A stretch of DNA of 64,000 nucleotides from Pseudomonas protegens (GTDB lineage Bacteria; Pseudomonadota; Gammaproteobacteria; Pseudomonadales; Pseudomonadaceae). Position numbers and translations under genes: made by a program. Below, piece by piece: positions 24,343 through 33,639 of the stretch (position 1 is the first letter of the stretch; each line of letters opens with the position of its first letter). Location of the stretch: the NCBI RefSeq assembly GCF_013407925.2, contig NZ_CP060201.1:1860001-1924000 (forward strand). Reading direction: 5' to 3'. Under the pieces are notes generated by a model. That model searched no databases. It was not told where the DNA came from and was given only the letters and a program-made list of their open reading frames with translations.

Positions 24343-27045
24343 ATGCCGCAGGTGGATCCCGAACTCTTCGACCGTGGCCAGTTCCAGGCGGAACTGGCAC
24401 TGAAGGCCAGCCCCATCGCCGCCTTCAAGAAAGCCATCCGCCAGGCACGGGAAGTGCTCGACAACCGCTTTCGCAGCGGACGGGAAATCCGCCGGCTGAT
24501 CGAGGATCGCGCCTGGTTCATCGACAACATCCTGCAAAAGGCCTGGGACCAGTTCACCTGGAGCAAAGAGGCCGACATCGCCCTGGTGGCGGTCGGCGGC
24601 TACGGCCGCGGCGAGCTTCACCCCTATTCCGACATCGACCTGCTGATCCTCCTGGACAGCGCCGATCACGAGATCTTTCGCGACTCCATCGAACGTTTCC
24701 TCACCCTGCTCTGGGACATCGGCCTGGAAGTCGGGCAAAGCGTGCGCTCGGTGGACGAGTGCGCCGAGGAGGCCCGGGCCGACCTGACGGTGATCACCAA
24801 CCTGATGGAAAGCCGCACCATCGCAGGCCCCGAGCACCTGCGCCAGCGCATGCTGGACGTCACCAGCACCGCGCACATGTGGCCGAGCAAGGACTTCTTC
24901 CTGGCCAAGCGCGCCGAACAGAAGGCCCGCCACCACAAGTACAACGACACCGAATACAACCTGGAGCCCAACGTCAAAGGCTCCCCCGGCGGCCTACGGG
25001 ATATCCAGACCATTCTCTGGGTCGCCCGGCGCCAGTACGGCACCCTGAACCTGCGGGCCCTGGCCGGCGAAGGCTTCCTGGTGGAAAGCGAAAACGCCCT
25101 GCTGGCCTCCTCCCAGGAGTTCCTGTGGAAGGTCCGCTACGCCCTGCACATGCTCGCCGGTCGCGCCGAAGACCGTCTGCTGCTGGATCACCAACGCTCC
25201 ATCGCCGAGCTGCTGGGTTTCAGCGGTGAAGACGTCAAGCAGTCGATTGAAAGCTTCATGCAACAGTACTACCGGGTGGTGATGAGCATCGCCCAGTTGA
25301 GCGACCTGATCATCCAGCACTTCGAAGAGGTGATCCTCGCCCCCGAGGACGAAGCCCCGCCACAGCCGATCAACGCGCGCTTCCAACTGCACGACGGCTA
25401 CATCGAGGCGATCAACGACAACGTGTTCAAACGCACGCCGTTCGCCATGCTGGAAATCTTCGTGCTGATGGCCCAGCACCCGGAGATCAAAGGCGTGCGC
25501 GCCGACACCATCCGCCTGCTGCGTGAGCACCGGCACCTGATCGACGATGACTTCCGTCACGATATCCGCAACACCAGCCTGTTTATCGAACTGTTCAAAT
25601 GCGAGATCGGCATCCACCGCAACCTGCGGCGGATGAACCGCTACGGCATCCTCGGGCGCTACCTGCCGGAGTTCGGCTTCATCGTCGGACAGATGCAGCA
25701 CGACCTGTTCCACATCTATACCGTGGACGCCCACACGCTGAATCTGATCAAGCACCTGCGCAAGATGCAGTACACGCCGATCTCCGAGAAATTCCCCCTG
25801 GCCAGCAAGCTCATGGGCAAGCTGCCCAAGCCCGAGCTGATCTACCTGGCCGGCCTCTACCATGACATCGGCAAGGGCCGCCACGGCGACCACTCGGAGA
25901 TCGGCGCGGTGGATGCCGAGGCCTTCTGCGTGCGCCATCAACTGCCTCTGTGGGACACCCGGCTGATCGTCTGGCTGGTGCAGAACCACCTGGTGATGTC
26001 CACCACCGCCCAGCGCAAGGACCTGTCCGACCCGCAGGTGATCCACGACTTCGCCCAGACCGTGGTCGACCAGACCCGCCTCGACTACCTCTACGTACTG
26101 ACGGTCGCCGACATCTACGCCACCAACCCGACCCTGTGGAACTCCTGGCGCGCCAGTCTGTTACGCCAGCTCTACACCGAAACCAAGCGTGCCCTGCGCC
26201 GCGGCCTGGAAAACCCGGTGGACCGCGAAGAGCAGATCCGCCAGACCCAGAGCGCCGCCCTGGACATCCTGGTGCGCAACGGCACCGACCCGGACGAAGT
26301 CGAGCAACTCTGGTCGCAACTGGGAGACGACTACTTCCTGCGCCACACCGCCGGCGATGTGGCCTGGCACAGCGATGCGATCCTCCAGCAACCGGCCGAT
26401 GGCGGGCCACTGGTGCTGATCAAGGAAATCACCCAACGCGAGTTCGAGGGCGGCACCCAGATCTTCATCTACGCCCCGGACCAGCACGACTTCTTCGCGG
26501 TGACCGTGGCCGCCATGGACCAGCTCAACCTGAACATCCATGACGCACGCATCATCACCTCCAGCAGCCAGTTCACCCTCGACACCTACATCGTCTTGGA
26601 CAACGACGGCGAATCCATCGGCAACAACCCGCAGCGGGTCGAGCAGATCCGCAAGGGCCTGACCGACGCCCTGCGCAACCCCGACGATTACCCGACCATC
26701 ATCCAGCGCCGGGTGCCGCGCCAGCTCAAGCACTTTGCCTTCGAGCCCGAGGTGACCATCCACAACGACGCCCAGCGCCCGGTGACCGTGCTCGAACTCA
26801 GCGCCCCGGACCGCCCTGGCCTGCTGGCGCGGATCGGCAAGATCTTCCTGGAGTTCGACCTGTCGCTGCAGAATGCCAAGATCGCCACCCTGGGCGAGCG
26901 CGTGGAAGACGTGTTCTTCATTACCGATGCGCACAACCAGCCTCTTTCCGACCCCCAGCTGTGCAGCCGCTTGCAGGATGCGATCGTCGAACAGTTGAGT
27001 GTCAGCCACGAACCGACTCTCGAAACGACCCGCCTGAGCATCTGA
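24343..27045 (+). CDS. glnD: Bifunctional uridylyltransferase/uridylyl-removing enzyme GlnD
   Basis: Primary nitrogen sensor: it uridylylates PII proteins when glutamine is low and removes UMP when glutamine is high. The 900-residue product has the nucleotidyltransferase motif [15 protein letters not shown] at residues 85-99. An HD hydrolase domain follows with [10 protein letters not shown] near 506, and two ACT domains lie near 705 ([14 protein letters not shown]) and 815 ([14 protein letters not shown]). A good ribosome site (AAGGAAAG) precedes the ATG. All catalytic motifs are intact. Confidence 0.98.
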   Translation: MPQVDPELFDRGQFQAELALKASPIAAFKKAIRQAREVLDNRFRSGREIRRLIEDRAWFIDNILQKAWDQFTWSKEADIALVAVGGYGRGELHPYSDIDLLILLDSADHEIFRDSIERFLTLLWDIGLEVGQSVRSVDECAEEARADLTVITNLMESRTIAGPEHLRQRMLDVTSTAHMWPSKDFFLAKRAEQKARHHKYNDTEYNLEPNVKGSPGGLRDIQTILWVARRQYGTLNLRALAGEGFLVESENALLASSQEFLWKVRYALHMLAGRAEDRLLLDHQRSIAELLGFSGEDVKQSIESFMQQYYRVVMSIAQLSDLIIQHFEEVILAPEDEAPPQPINARFQLHDGYIEAINDNVFKRTPFAMLEIFVLMAQHPEIKGVRADTIRLLREHRHLIDDDFRHDIRNTSLFIELFKCEIGIHRNLRRMNRYGILGRYLPEFGFIVGQMQHDLFHIYTVDAHTLNLIKHLRKMQYTPISEKFPLASKLMGKLPKPELIYLAGLYHDIGKGRHGDHSEIGAVDAEAFCVRHQLPLWDTRLIVWLVQNHLVMSTTAQRKDLSDPQVIHDFAQTVVDQTRLDYLYVLTVADIYATNPTLWNSWRASLLRQLYTETKRALRRGLENPVDREEQIRQTQSAALDILVRNGTDPDEVEQLWSQLGDDYFLRHTAGDVAWHSDAILQQPADGGPLVLIKEITQREFEGGTQIFIYAPDQHDFFAVTVAAMDQLNLNIHDARIITSSSQFTLDTYIVLDNDGESIGNNPQRVEQIRKGLTDALRNPDDYPTIIQRRVPRQLKHFAFEPEVTIHNDAQRPVTVLELSAPDRPGLLARIGKIFLEFDLSLQNAKIATLGERVEDVFFITDAHNQPLSDPQLCSRLQDAIVEQLSVSHEPTLETTRLSI

Positions 27046-27083
27046 AGGGTCCGAACCGCCGCTTTGAGTGAGAAAACGCACCG

Positions 27084-28283
27084 ATGAACAACGCTCTGAA
27101 CCAGTTGCAGCCCTACCCGTTCGAAAAGCTGCGGGCCCTGCTCGGCACCGTGACGCCCAACCCGGACAAGCGCCCCATCGCCCTGTCCATCGGCGAGCCC
27201 AAGCACCGCTCGCCGAGTTTTGTCGCCGAAGCCCTGGCCAGCAACCTCGATCAGATGGCGGTCTACCCCACGACCCTGGGCATCCCGGCCCTGCGTGAAG
27301 CCATCGGCGGCTGGTGCGAGCGACGCTTTGGCGTGCCAAGCGGCTGGATCGACCCGGCGCGCAACGTGTTGCCGGTCAACGGCACCCGCGAAGCCCTGTT
27401 CGCCTTCACCCAGACCGTGGTCAACCGCGGCGACGACGCCCTGGTGGTCAGCCCCAACCCGTTCTATCAGATCTACGAAGGCGCAGCCTTCCTCGCCGGA
27501 GCCAAGCCGCACTACCTGCCGTGCCTGGACGAAAACGGCTTCAACCCGGATTTCGACGCCGTACCGGCCGAGATCTGGCAGCGCTGCCAGATCCTCTTCC
27601 TGTGCTCCCCGGGCAACCCCACCGGCGCACTGATTCCGCTGGACACCCTGAAAAATCTGATCGCCCTGGCCGACGAATACGACTTCGTGATCGCCGCAGA
27701 CGAGTGCTACAGCGAGCTGTACTTCGACGAACAGACCCCGCCGCCGGGCCTGCTCAGCGCCTGCGTCGAACTGGGCCGCAAGGACTTCAAGCGTTGCGTG
27801 GTGTTCCACAGCCTGTCCAAGCGCTCCAACCTGCCGGGCCTGCGCTCCGGCTTCGTGGCCGGCGACGCCGAGATCCTCAAGGGCTTCCTGCTGTACCGCA
27901 CCTACCACGGCTGCGCCATGCCGGTGCAGACCCAACTGGCCAGCGTCGCCGCCTGGAACGACGAAGTGCACGTGCGCGCCAACCGCGCCCTGTACCGCGA
28001 GAAGTTCGACGCGGTGCTGGCGATCCTCGCGCCGGTGATGGACGTGCAGCGCCCGGACGGCAGCTTCTACCTGTGGCCGAACGTGGCCGGGGATGACGCC
28101 GCCTTCTGCCGCGACCTGTTCGAGCAGGAGCACGTGACCGTGGTTCCGGGCTCTTATCTGTCGCGGGATGTGGACGGCACCAACCCCGGTGCCGGACGTG
28201 TGCGCATGGCGCTGGTCGCGCCGCTGGCGGAGTGTGTGGAAGCCGCGGAACGGATTCGCGATTTCGTGTTGCGTCGCGCGTGA
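27084..28283 (+). CDS. dapC: Succinyldiaminopimelate transaminase DapC
   Basis: PLP-dependent class I/II aminotransferase that makes N-succinyl-LL-diaminopimelate in lysine and peptidoglycan synthesis. The 399-residue product has the PLP lysine at Lys246 within FHSLSKRSNLPGLRSG and the CSPGNPTGALIP motif near 174. It sits 38 bases after glnD and on the same strand as dapD, and dapE lies 9 kb further on, so three steps of the succinylase branch are in this window. A REP pair lies just after its stop. Confidence 0.93.
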   Translation: MNNALNQLQPYPFEKLRALLGTVTPNPDKRPIALSIGEPKHRSPSFVAEALASNLDQMAVYPTTLGIPALREAIGGWCERRFGVPSGWIDPARNVLPVNGTREALFAFTQTVVNRGDDALVVSPNPFYQIYEGAAFLAGAKPHYLPCLDENGFNPDFDAVPAEIWQRCQILFLCSPGNPTGALIPLDTLKNLIALADEYDFVIAADECYSELYFDEQTPPPGLLSACVELGRKDFKRCVVFHSLSKRSNLPGLRSGFVAGDAEILKGFLLYRTYHGCAMPVQTQLASVAAWNDEVHVRANRALYREKFDAVLAILAPVMDVQRPDGSFYLWPNVAGDDAAFCRDLFEQEHVTVVPGSYLSRDVDGTNPGAGRVRMALVAPLAECVEAAERIRDFVLRRA

Positions 28284-28288
28284 GGCCC

Positions 28289-28343
28289 TTCGTCGGCAAG
28301 CCGGCTCCTACACCCTCTCTGTAGGAGTCGGCTTGCCGACGAA
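28289..28343. repeat. REP inverted pair (REPIN) between convergent dapC and antiporter genes
   Basis: Two 23-base REP copies face each other (28289-28311 and 28321-28343) around a 9-base spacer. Each has the Pseudomonas pattern of TTCGTCGGCAAGCCGGCTCC and its complement. The long stem lies between two convergent stops, so it can serve as a bidirectional transcript end. Confidence 0.9.
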
Positions 28344-28355
28344 AGCTTCATTCGT

Positions 28356-30017
28356 TCACTTCACCACCCCCAGATTCGCCTCGCTCAAATCCAGGTCCGC
28401 CAACACCTCACGCAGTACGTCGTCACCAATCTGGTGATGTCGGCTCAGACGGTACAGCTCCAGGCGTTGCGCGCGCAGGGCCTTGAGCCGCAGGCGGCGC
28501 TCCAGCAAGTCCATCTGCAACGCCAGGGCCTGGGCCTCGGCGGAGTCGTTGTAGACCTCCAACTGATGCCGGTACTCGGCCATCAAGCGTCCCTTGAGTT
28601 CAGTGGCCAGCGCCGCTTGGGCCGCATCCGGAACCTCACTGGTTTCGGCCACTTCCTCGGCTTCCAGGGCATGGATCGCCGCCTCGGCGGTCTTGCGCCA
28701 GGCATCGCGAACTTCGCCGCGGCGCTTGTCGTCAGGGCTTTTGACAATGCCGCGCAACAGCAGCGGCAAGGCGATGCAGGCCGCCACCAGGGACAGCAGG
28801 ATCACCCCGGCGGCAATGAAGATCAGCAGGTCGCGCTCGGGGAAGGCTTCGCCAGCACCGAGCAATAGCGGCACCGACATCACGCCCGCCAGGGTCACCG
28901 CCCCGCGCACCCCGCCCACGGTAAGCAGCCAGCAGGAACGCGCGGTGGGCACCAGGGTCAGTTCGCCCTTGCCACGCCAGCGCCGCAACAGCCCGGACAG
29001 GCGCCAGATGCTCTGCACCCAGATAAAGCGCAATACCAGCAGCACCAGGAAAATCGCCAGCACATCCAGGCAGCGATAGAACAGGGTCGGCCAGAGTGAG
29101 GTTTCATGACTGACCACGGCCTTGATGATGTCCGGCAGTTGCAGTCCCAAGAGCAGGAAAATCAACCCGTTGAAGGCAAACTCCAGCAACGACCAGACAC
29201 TGCGATTGAGCAGCCGGGTGCTGGTCTGGCGCGGCAGCAGGTCGAGCCAGCTCTGCATCATCCCCGCCGCCACGGCGGAAAGGATGCCCGAGGCCCCCAG
29301 GCGTTCGGCCAGCACATAAGCGGCGAACGGCAACAGCAGCATGAACACCACATGGGTCGCCGGGTCGTCCCAGCCGCGGGCGATCATCCAGGCACGCAGG
29401 CGCCCGACCAACCAGCTCAGGGCCACGCCGACCGCCAGCCCGCCCACCGCCACCAGGACAAAGGTCAGGCTGGCATTGGCCAGGGAAAACACCCCGGTCA
29501 CGGCCGCCACCAGGGCGAACTTGAAGGTCACCAGGCCCGAGGCGTCGTTCATCAAGGCCTCGCCCTGGAGCATGTGCATCAGCGGGGTCGGCAGACGGTT
29601 CTGGGAAATCGCCGACACCGCCACGGCGTCGGTGGGCGACAGCACCGCGGCCAGGGCGAAAGCCACCGGCAGAGGAATGGTCGGCAGCAGCCAGTGAATG
29701 AAATACCCGGCACCGACCACGGTAAACAGCACCAAACCCACCGCCAGGGTCAGGATCGGCCCCCGCAAACGCCAGAATTCACGCTTGGGCATGCGCCAGC
29801 CATCGGAAAACAGCAGCGGTGGCAGGAACAGGAAGAGGAACAATTCCGGGTCCAGGGCCACATGCAAACCCAGGGTCGGCCAGGCCAGCAAGGCCCCGGC
29901 GATAATCTGTACCAGGGGCAAGGGCAATGGAATCACCCGGCCCACCAGCCGCGACAGGCTCACCAGCATCAGCAGGATGAGGACGGTATAGGCAGTCTGC
30001 ATAAAGCGAAAATCCAT
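28356..30017 (-). CDS. CPA1-family Na+/H+ antiporter
   Basis: Inner-membrane exchanger for sodium or potassium and protons. The first 400 or so of 553 residues form about 12 membrane helices. Diagnostic motifs are FLPPLLFSDGW (60s), SPTDAVAVSAIS (128-137) and the Asn157-Asp158 ion-binding pair in GEALMNDASGLV, which is the electroneutral CPA1 (NhaP/NHE-like) arrangement. The last 140 residues are a soluble, charged, helix-rich tail rich in Glu, Leu and Arg, probably cytoplasmic and regulatory. It is transcribed towards dapC. The ion specificity cannot be read from the sequence. Confidence 0.9.
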   Translation of the reverse strand: MDFRFMQTAYTVLILLMLVSLSRLVGRVIPLPLPLVQIIAGALLAWPTLGLHVALDPELFLFLFLPPLLFSDGWRMPKREFWRLRGPILTLAVGLVLFTVVGAGYFIHWLLPTIPLPVAFALAAVLSPTDAVAVSAISQNRLPTPLMHMLQGEALMNDASGLVTFKFALVAAVTGVFSLANASLTFVLVAVGGLAVGVALSWLVGRLRAWMIARGWDDPATHVVFMLLLPFAAYVLAERLGASGILSAVAAGMMQSWLDLLPRQTSTRLLNRSVWSLLEFAFNGLIFLLLGLQLPDIIKAVVSHETSLWPTLFYRCLDVLAIFLVLLVLRFIWVQSIWRLSGLLRRWRGKGELTLVPTARSCWLLTVGGVRGAVTLAGVMSVPLLLGAGEAFPERDLLIFIAAGVILLSLVAACIALPLLLRGIVKSPDDKRRGEVRDAWRKTAEAAIHALEAEEVAETSEVPDAAQAALATELKGRLMAEYRHQLEVYNDSAEAQALALQMDLLERRLRLKALRAQRLELYRLSRHHQIGDDVLREVLADLDLSEANLGVVK

Positions 30018-30239
30018 GGCTCAACAAGAAAAATCGTACCGACCTCTGCTGAGAATCGCCGACGAAGTGCCATATTAGCCGCTTAAACTTGCTGCTGACC
30101 GCTGCACATAAGTCGCAAGCCCCACGCCCTGCCACGCAACAACCTGCGACAAAGCCGATTTCAGGCCGACGCCGAAGCGCTGCGGTCGTGGCATAATCCG
30201 TGACCTTTGATCTCCAGCATCTCCAAAGGGGGCAATTCC

Positions 30240-30602
30240 TTGACCGCTTCAAGCAAAACCTTGCACCTTTTCGGCATCAAAGCCTGTGACACCATGAAAA
30301 AGGCGCGCACCTGGCTCGATGAACACGCTGTCAGCTATGACTTCCACGATTACAAAACCTCCGGCATTGACCGTGAGCACCTGAACCAATGGTGCGACGA
30401 GCACGGTTGGCAGGTGGTGTTGAACCGCGCAGGCACGACCTTTCGCAAACTCGATGACGAAAGCAAAGCCGATCTCGACCAGGCGAAAGCCGTTGAACTG
30501 ATGCTCGCGCAACCCTCGATGATCAAGCGCCCGGTGCTCGATCTCGGAGACAAGACCCTGATTGGCTTCAAGCCAGACCTTTACGCAGCGGCGCTCAAGT
30601 AA
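30240..30602 (+). CDS. ArsC/Spx-like thioredoxin-fold protein (YffB type)
   Basis: Small ArsC-family protein of 120 residues with a single active-site-like cysteine (Cys16 in LFGIKACDTMKKA), the region that matches the CX(3)-type loop of ArsC and Spx. Homologues next to dapD/dapE are common (yffB in E. coli lies by dapE) and are glutathione-dependent-reductase candidates; arsenate reduction is not established. I chose the TTG at 30240 because a strong AGGGGG lies 9-15 bases upstream; an ATG 11 codons earlier includes the ribosome site and looks wrong. The gene precedes dapD by 33 bases. Confidence 0.85.
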   Translation: MTASSKTLHLFGIKACDTMKKARTWLDEHAVSYDFHDYKTSGIDREHLNQWCDEHGWQVVLNRAGTTFRKLDDESKADLDQAKAVELMLAQPSMIKRPVLDLGDKTLIGFKPDLYAAALK

Positions 30603-30635
30603 GCCTGCTCACTCTATTTCGCAAGAGGTAACTGC

Positions 30636-31670
30636 ATGTCCACTACTCTGTTCAGCCTGGCATTCGGTGTCGGCACCCAAAATCGTCAAGGCGCCTGGCT
30701 GGAAGTGTTCTACGCATCGCCATTGCTCAATCCTGCCGCCGAAATCGTTGCCGCTGTCGCACCGATCCTCGGTTACAGCGAAGGCAACCAGGCCATCACC
30801 TTCACCACCGCCCAGGCCGCGCAAATGGCCGACGCACTGAAGAGCATCGACGCCACCCAGGCCGCCCTGCTGACCCGCCTGGCCGAAAGCCACAAGCCGC
30901 TGGTCGCCACCCTGCTGGCCGAAGACGCTCAACTGACCTCCACTCCAGAGGCCTACCTCAAGCTGCACCTGCTGTCCCACCGTCTGGTCAAGCCGCACGG
31001 CCTGAGTCTGGCCGGGGTGTTCCCGCTGCTGCCGAACGTGGCCTGGACCAGCCAGGGCGCGATCGATCTGGGCGAGCTGGCCGAGCGCCAACTGGAAGCC
31101 CGCCTGCGCGGCGAACTGCTGGAAGTGTTCTCGGTAGACAAGTTCCCGAAGATGACCGACTACGTGGTGCCGAGCGGCGTGCGTATCGCTGACAGCGCGC
31201 GGATTCGCCTGGGCGCCTACATCGGCGAAGGCACCACCGTGATGCACGAAGGCTTCGTCAACTTCAACGCTGGCACCGAAGGCCCGGGCATGATCGAAGG
31301 CCGTGTATCGGCGGGCGTGTTCGTCGGCAAGGGTTCGGACCTGGGCGGCGGCTGCTCCACCATGGGCACCCTGTCGGGTGGCGGCAACATCGTGATCAAG
31401 GTCGGCGAAGGCTGCCTGATCGGCGCCAACGCCGGTATCGGTATCCCATTGGGTGACCGCAACACCGTGGAATCGGGCCTGTACGTGACCGCCGGCACCA
31501 AGGTGGCGCTGCTGGACGAGAACAACCAGCTGGTCAAGGTGCTCAAGGCCCGTGAACTGGCCGGCCAGCCGGACCTGCTGTTCCGTCGCAACTCGGAAAC
31601 CGGCGCCGTGGAGTGCAAGACCCACAAGTCGGCCATCGAGCTCAACGAAGCGCTGCACGCTCACAACTAG
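30636..31670 (+). CDS. dapD: 2,3,4,5-tetrahydropyridine-2,6-dicarboxylate N-succinyltransferase
   Basis: Succinyl-CoA-dependent enzyme that opens tetrahydrodipicolinate, first step of the succinylase branch of lysine/DAP synthesis. The 344-residue product is of the longer actinobacterial/pseudomonad DapD class: an N-terminal alpha/beta domain, then a left-handed beta helix with hexapeptide repeats (RIRLGAYIGEGTTVMHEGFVNFN region; GEGCLIGANAGIGIPLGD) from about residue 175. The motif MGTLSGGGN is present. The ribosome site AAGAGG precedes the ATG. Confidence 0.95.
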   Translation: MSTTLFSLAFGVGTQNRQGAWLEVFYASPLLNPAAEIVAAVAPILGYSEGNQAITFTTAQAAQMADALKSIDATQAALLTRLAESHKPLVATLLAEDAQLTSTPEAYLKLHLLSHRLVKPHGLSLAGVFPLLPNVAWTSQGAIDLGELAERQLEARLRGELLEVFSVDKFPKMTDYVVPSGVRIADSARIRLGAYIGEGTTVMHEGFVNFNAGTEGPGMIEGRVSAGVFVGKGSDLGGGCSTMGTLSGGGNIVIKVGEGCLIGANAGIGIPLGDRNTVESGLYVTAGTKVALLDENNQLVKVLKARELAGQPDLLFRRNSETGAVECKTHKSAIELNEALHAHN

Positions 31671-31672
31671 GC

Positions 31673-31827
31673 CTGTAGGAAAACTCGCCGAGCAAAGATC
31701 AGGCAAGGCAAAAGCAGGCGAGGAAGCGCAGTGTAGGGACCTACATGAGCATTCCGAGCCTGCTTCTGCGTAACGCCGAAGGCGCCCAGCGCGCCGCATG
31801 GTCGAAGCGCAGGCAGTTTTCCTGCAG
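31673..31827. repeat. 155-bp palindromic element with 13-bp terminal inverted repeats
   Basis: Lies 3 bases after the dapD stop. Outer arms CTGTAGGAAAACT (31673-31685) and AGTTTTCCTGCAG (31815-31827) pair with one mismatch. Inside, GCAAAAGCAGG pairs with CCTGCTTCTGC (one mismatch), and the centre is the near-perfect palindrome GTAGGGACCTAC at 31733-31744. It codes for nothing convincing. It resembles non-REP intergenic repeats reported in P. fluorescens genomes, but I cannot assign it to a named family. Confidence 0.75.
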
Positions 31828-31859
31828 AGCCGAAGCAGCGATTCGGTTTCACTGGAACC

Positions 31860-31888
31860 GGCCGGGCGCTTATCATCGGCGCCCGGCC
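31860..31888. other. GC-rich hairpin upstream of csdA
   Basis: Perfect 10-bp stem GGCCGGGCGC/GCGCCCGGCC with a 9-base loop, ending 22 bases before the csdA start. No T tract follows, so it is more likely a leader structure or residual terminator than an efficient terminator. Confidence 0.5.
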
Positions 31889-31910
31889 TGTTCAAACGAG
31901 TTCTGCCACC

Positions 31911-33116
31911 ATGCTTGTACCCTCCCCCTGGCGCGCCGACTTCCCGGCCATCGCCGCCCTGCAGCGCCAGGACCAGACCTACCTGGACAACGCCGCCACC
32001 ACGCAAAAACCCCAAGCCCTGCTGGACGCCCTGGCCCACTACTACGCCAATGGCGCGGCCAATGTGCATCGCGCGCAACACCTGCCCGGCGCCCACGCCA
32101 CCCAGGCCTTCGAGGACAGCCGCAGCAAGGTCGGCCAGTGGCTCAATGCCGGTGACAGCGGGCACATCGTCTTTACCCACGGCGCCACCTCCGCGCTGAA
32201 CCTGTTGGCCTACGGCCTGGAACACTTATTCGACAGCGGCGATGAAATCGTCATCAGCGCCCTGGAACACCACGCCAACCTGCTGCCCTGGCAGCAACTG
32301 GCCGCCCGGCGTCAACTCAAGCTGATCGTCCTGCCGCTGGATGCCGACGGCTTGCTCGATATCGAAGCGGCCAGCCAGCTGATCGGCCCGAGAACCCGGC
32401 TGCTGGCGCTGAGCCAGCTGTCCAACGTGCTCGGTGCCTGGCAGCCCTTGAGCCCACTGCTGGCCATGGCCAAGGCCCGGGGTGCACTGACTGTGATCGA
32501 CGGCGCCCAGGGTGTGGTCCATGGCCGTCATGACGTGCAGGCCCTGGGCTGCGACTTCTATGTGTTCTCCAGCCACAAGCTCTACGGCCCGGACGGGGTC
32601 GGCGTGCTGTTTGGCCGCCATGAGGCGCTCAAGGGGCTGCGCCACTGGCAGTTCGGCGGCGAAATGGTCCAGAACGCCGACTACCATCACGCCAGCTTCC
32701 GCCCGGCGCCGCTGGGCTTCGAGGCCGGCACCCCGCCGATTGCCGGGGTTATCGGCCTGGGCGCGACCCTGGATTACCTCGCCGGCCTGGATCAACAGGC
32801 CGTGAGCGCCCATGAAGCGGCGCTGCACGCCTACCTGCTGCACGGCCTGCAAGCGCGCAAGGGCATCCGCCTGTTGGGCGCACCGCAAGTGGCCCTGGCC
32901 AGCTTCGTCGTCGATGGCGTACACAACGCCGACCTGGCCCACCTGCTGACCGAACAAGGCATTGCCGTGCGCGCCGGGCATCACTGCGCCATGCCGCTGA
33001 TGCAGAGCCTGGGGCTGGCCGGAGCGATCCGCGTGTCCCTGGCGCTGTACAACGACTCCGAGGATCTGGAGCGCTTCTTCGAGGCCCTGGATCAGGCCCT
33101 GGAGTTGCTGCGATGA
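31911..33116 (+). CDS. csdA: Cysteine desulfurase, CsdA/SufS type
   Basis: PLP enzyme that takes sulfur from cysteine as a persulfide and hands it to an SufE-like acceptor. The 401-residue product is a group II desulfurase: PLP lysine at Lys223 (SSHKLYGPDGVGV) and catalytic Cys359 in VRAGHHCAMPLM, with the short active-site loop of SufS/CsdA rather than the long IscS loop. The N-terminal YLDNAATTQKP is typical. It overlaps csdE by 4 bases, and tcdA faces it downstream, recreating the CsdA-CsdE-TcdA (CsdL) trio. Confidence 0.95.
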   Translation: MLVPSPWRADFPAIAALQRQDQTYLDNAATTQKPQALLDALAHYYANGAANVHRAQHLPGAHATQAFEDSRSKVGQWLNAGDSGHIVFTHGATSALNLLAYGLEHLFDSGDEIVISALEHHANLLPWQQLAARRQLKLIVLPLDADGLLDIEAASQLIGPRTRLLALSQLSNVLGAWQPLSPLLAMAKARGALTVIDGAQGVVHGRHDVQALGCDFYVFSSHKLYGPDGVGVLFGRHEALKGLRHWQFGGEMVQNADYHHASFRPAPLGFEAGTPPIAGVIGLGATLDYLAGLDQQAVSAHEAALHAYLLHGLQARKGIRLLGAPQVALASFVVDGVHNADLAHLLTEQGIAVRAGHHCAMPLMQSLGLAGAIRVSLALYNDSEDLERFFEALDQALELLR

Positions 33117-33523
33117 GCCTGCCGGCGGATGCCGTCGCCGCCCTGGAAGTGTTCCAGGGCGCTGCCGGCTGGGAACAGCGGGCGCGCCTGCTGATGCAAT
33201 GGGGCGAGCGCCTGCCGGCCCTGGACGAAGCGGACAAGATCGAAGCCAATCGGGTGCTGGGTTGTGAAAGCCAGGTCTGGCTGGTGGCAAAGCTGCATGA
33301 AGGGCGCTGGCAGTTTGCCGCCGCCAGCGATGCACGGCTGATTCGCGGTTTGGTGGCCTTGCTGCTGGCCCGGGTCAACGGCCTGACGGCGCAGCAGTTG
33401 CGGGAAGTGGACCTGGCGGACTGGTTCAATCAACTGGGCCTGTCGCGCCAACTCTCACCATCACGCAGCAACGGCTTGAACGCCGTCTTGCAACGCATGA
33501 ACGAACTGGCCGGCCCCCTGTAG
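33113..33523 (+). CDS. csdE: SufE/CsdE-family sulfur acceptor
   Basis: Accepts persulfide sulfur from CsdA on a conserved cysteine and stimulates its activity. The 136-residue product has Cys51 in NRVLGCESQVWLV, the acceptor site of the family. Its ATG overlaps the csdA stop (ATGA), so the two are translated together. Its last codons and stop (Pro-Leu-TAG) lie inside a long inverted repeat shared with tcdA (see 33515-33639), so its C-terminus is fixed by that repeat. Confidence 0.94.
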   Translation: MSLPADAVAALEVFQGAAGWEQRARLLMQWGERLPALDEADKIEANRVLGCESQVWLVAKLHEGRWQFAAASDARLIRGLVALLLARVNGLTAQQLREVDLADWFNQLGLSRQLSPSRSNGLNAVLQRMNELAGPL

Positions 33524-33639
33524 CCGCTGCCGAGCCTGCGAGGCTGCGAAAAGGTCCGCAGGACCTTGCCTGGCGATCTCCCGCCAGACCTCTAGCGGCC
33601 TCAAGCCCCCATCGCAGCCTGCGGCAGCGGCTACAGGGG
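33515..33639. repeat. 125-bp inverted repeat containing the ends of both csdE and tcdA
   Basis: Outer arms CCCCTGTAGCCGCTGCCG (33515-33532) and its exact complement (33622-33639) form 18 perfect pairs; the pairing continues as GGCTGCGA with TCGCAGCC after an 8-base insertion in the left arm. Two internal hairpins lie in the spacer: AAGGTCC/GGACCTT (33551-33567) and TGGCG/CGCCA (33571-33586). The folded form would be multi-branched. It is the spacer of a convergent gene pair and probably a bidirectional terminator. Confidence 0.9.

Noticed and set aside
31733..31744. GTAGGGACCTAC as a regulator operator for csdA
   Set aside because: It is the centre of a larger symmetric element immediately after dapD and 170 bases from csdA, so it is better explained as part of that repeat.
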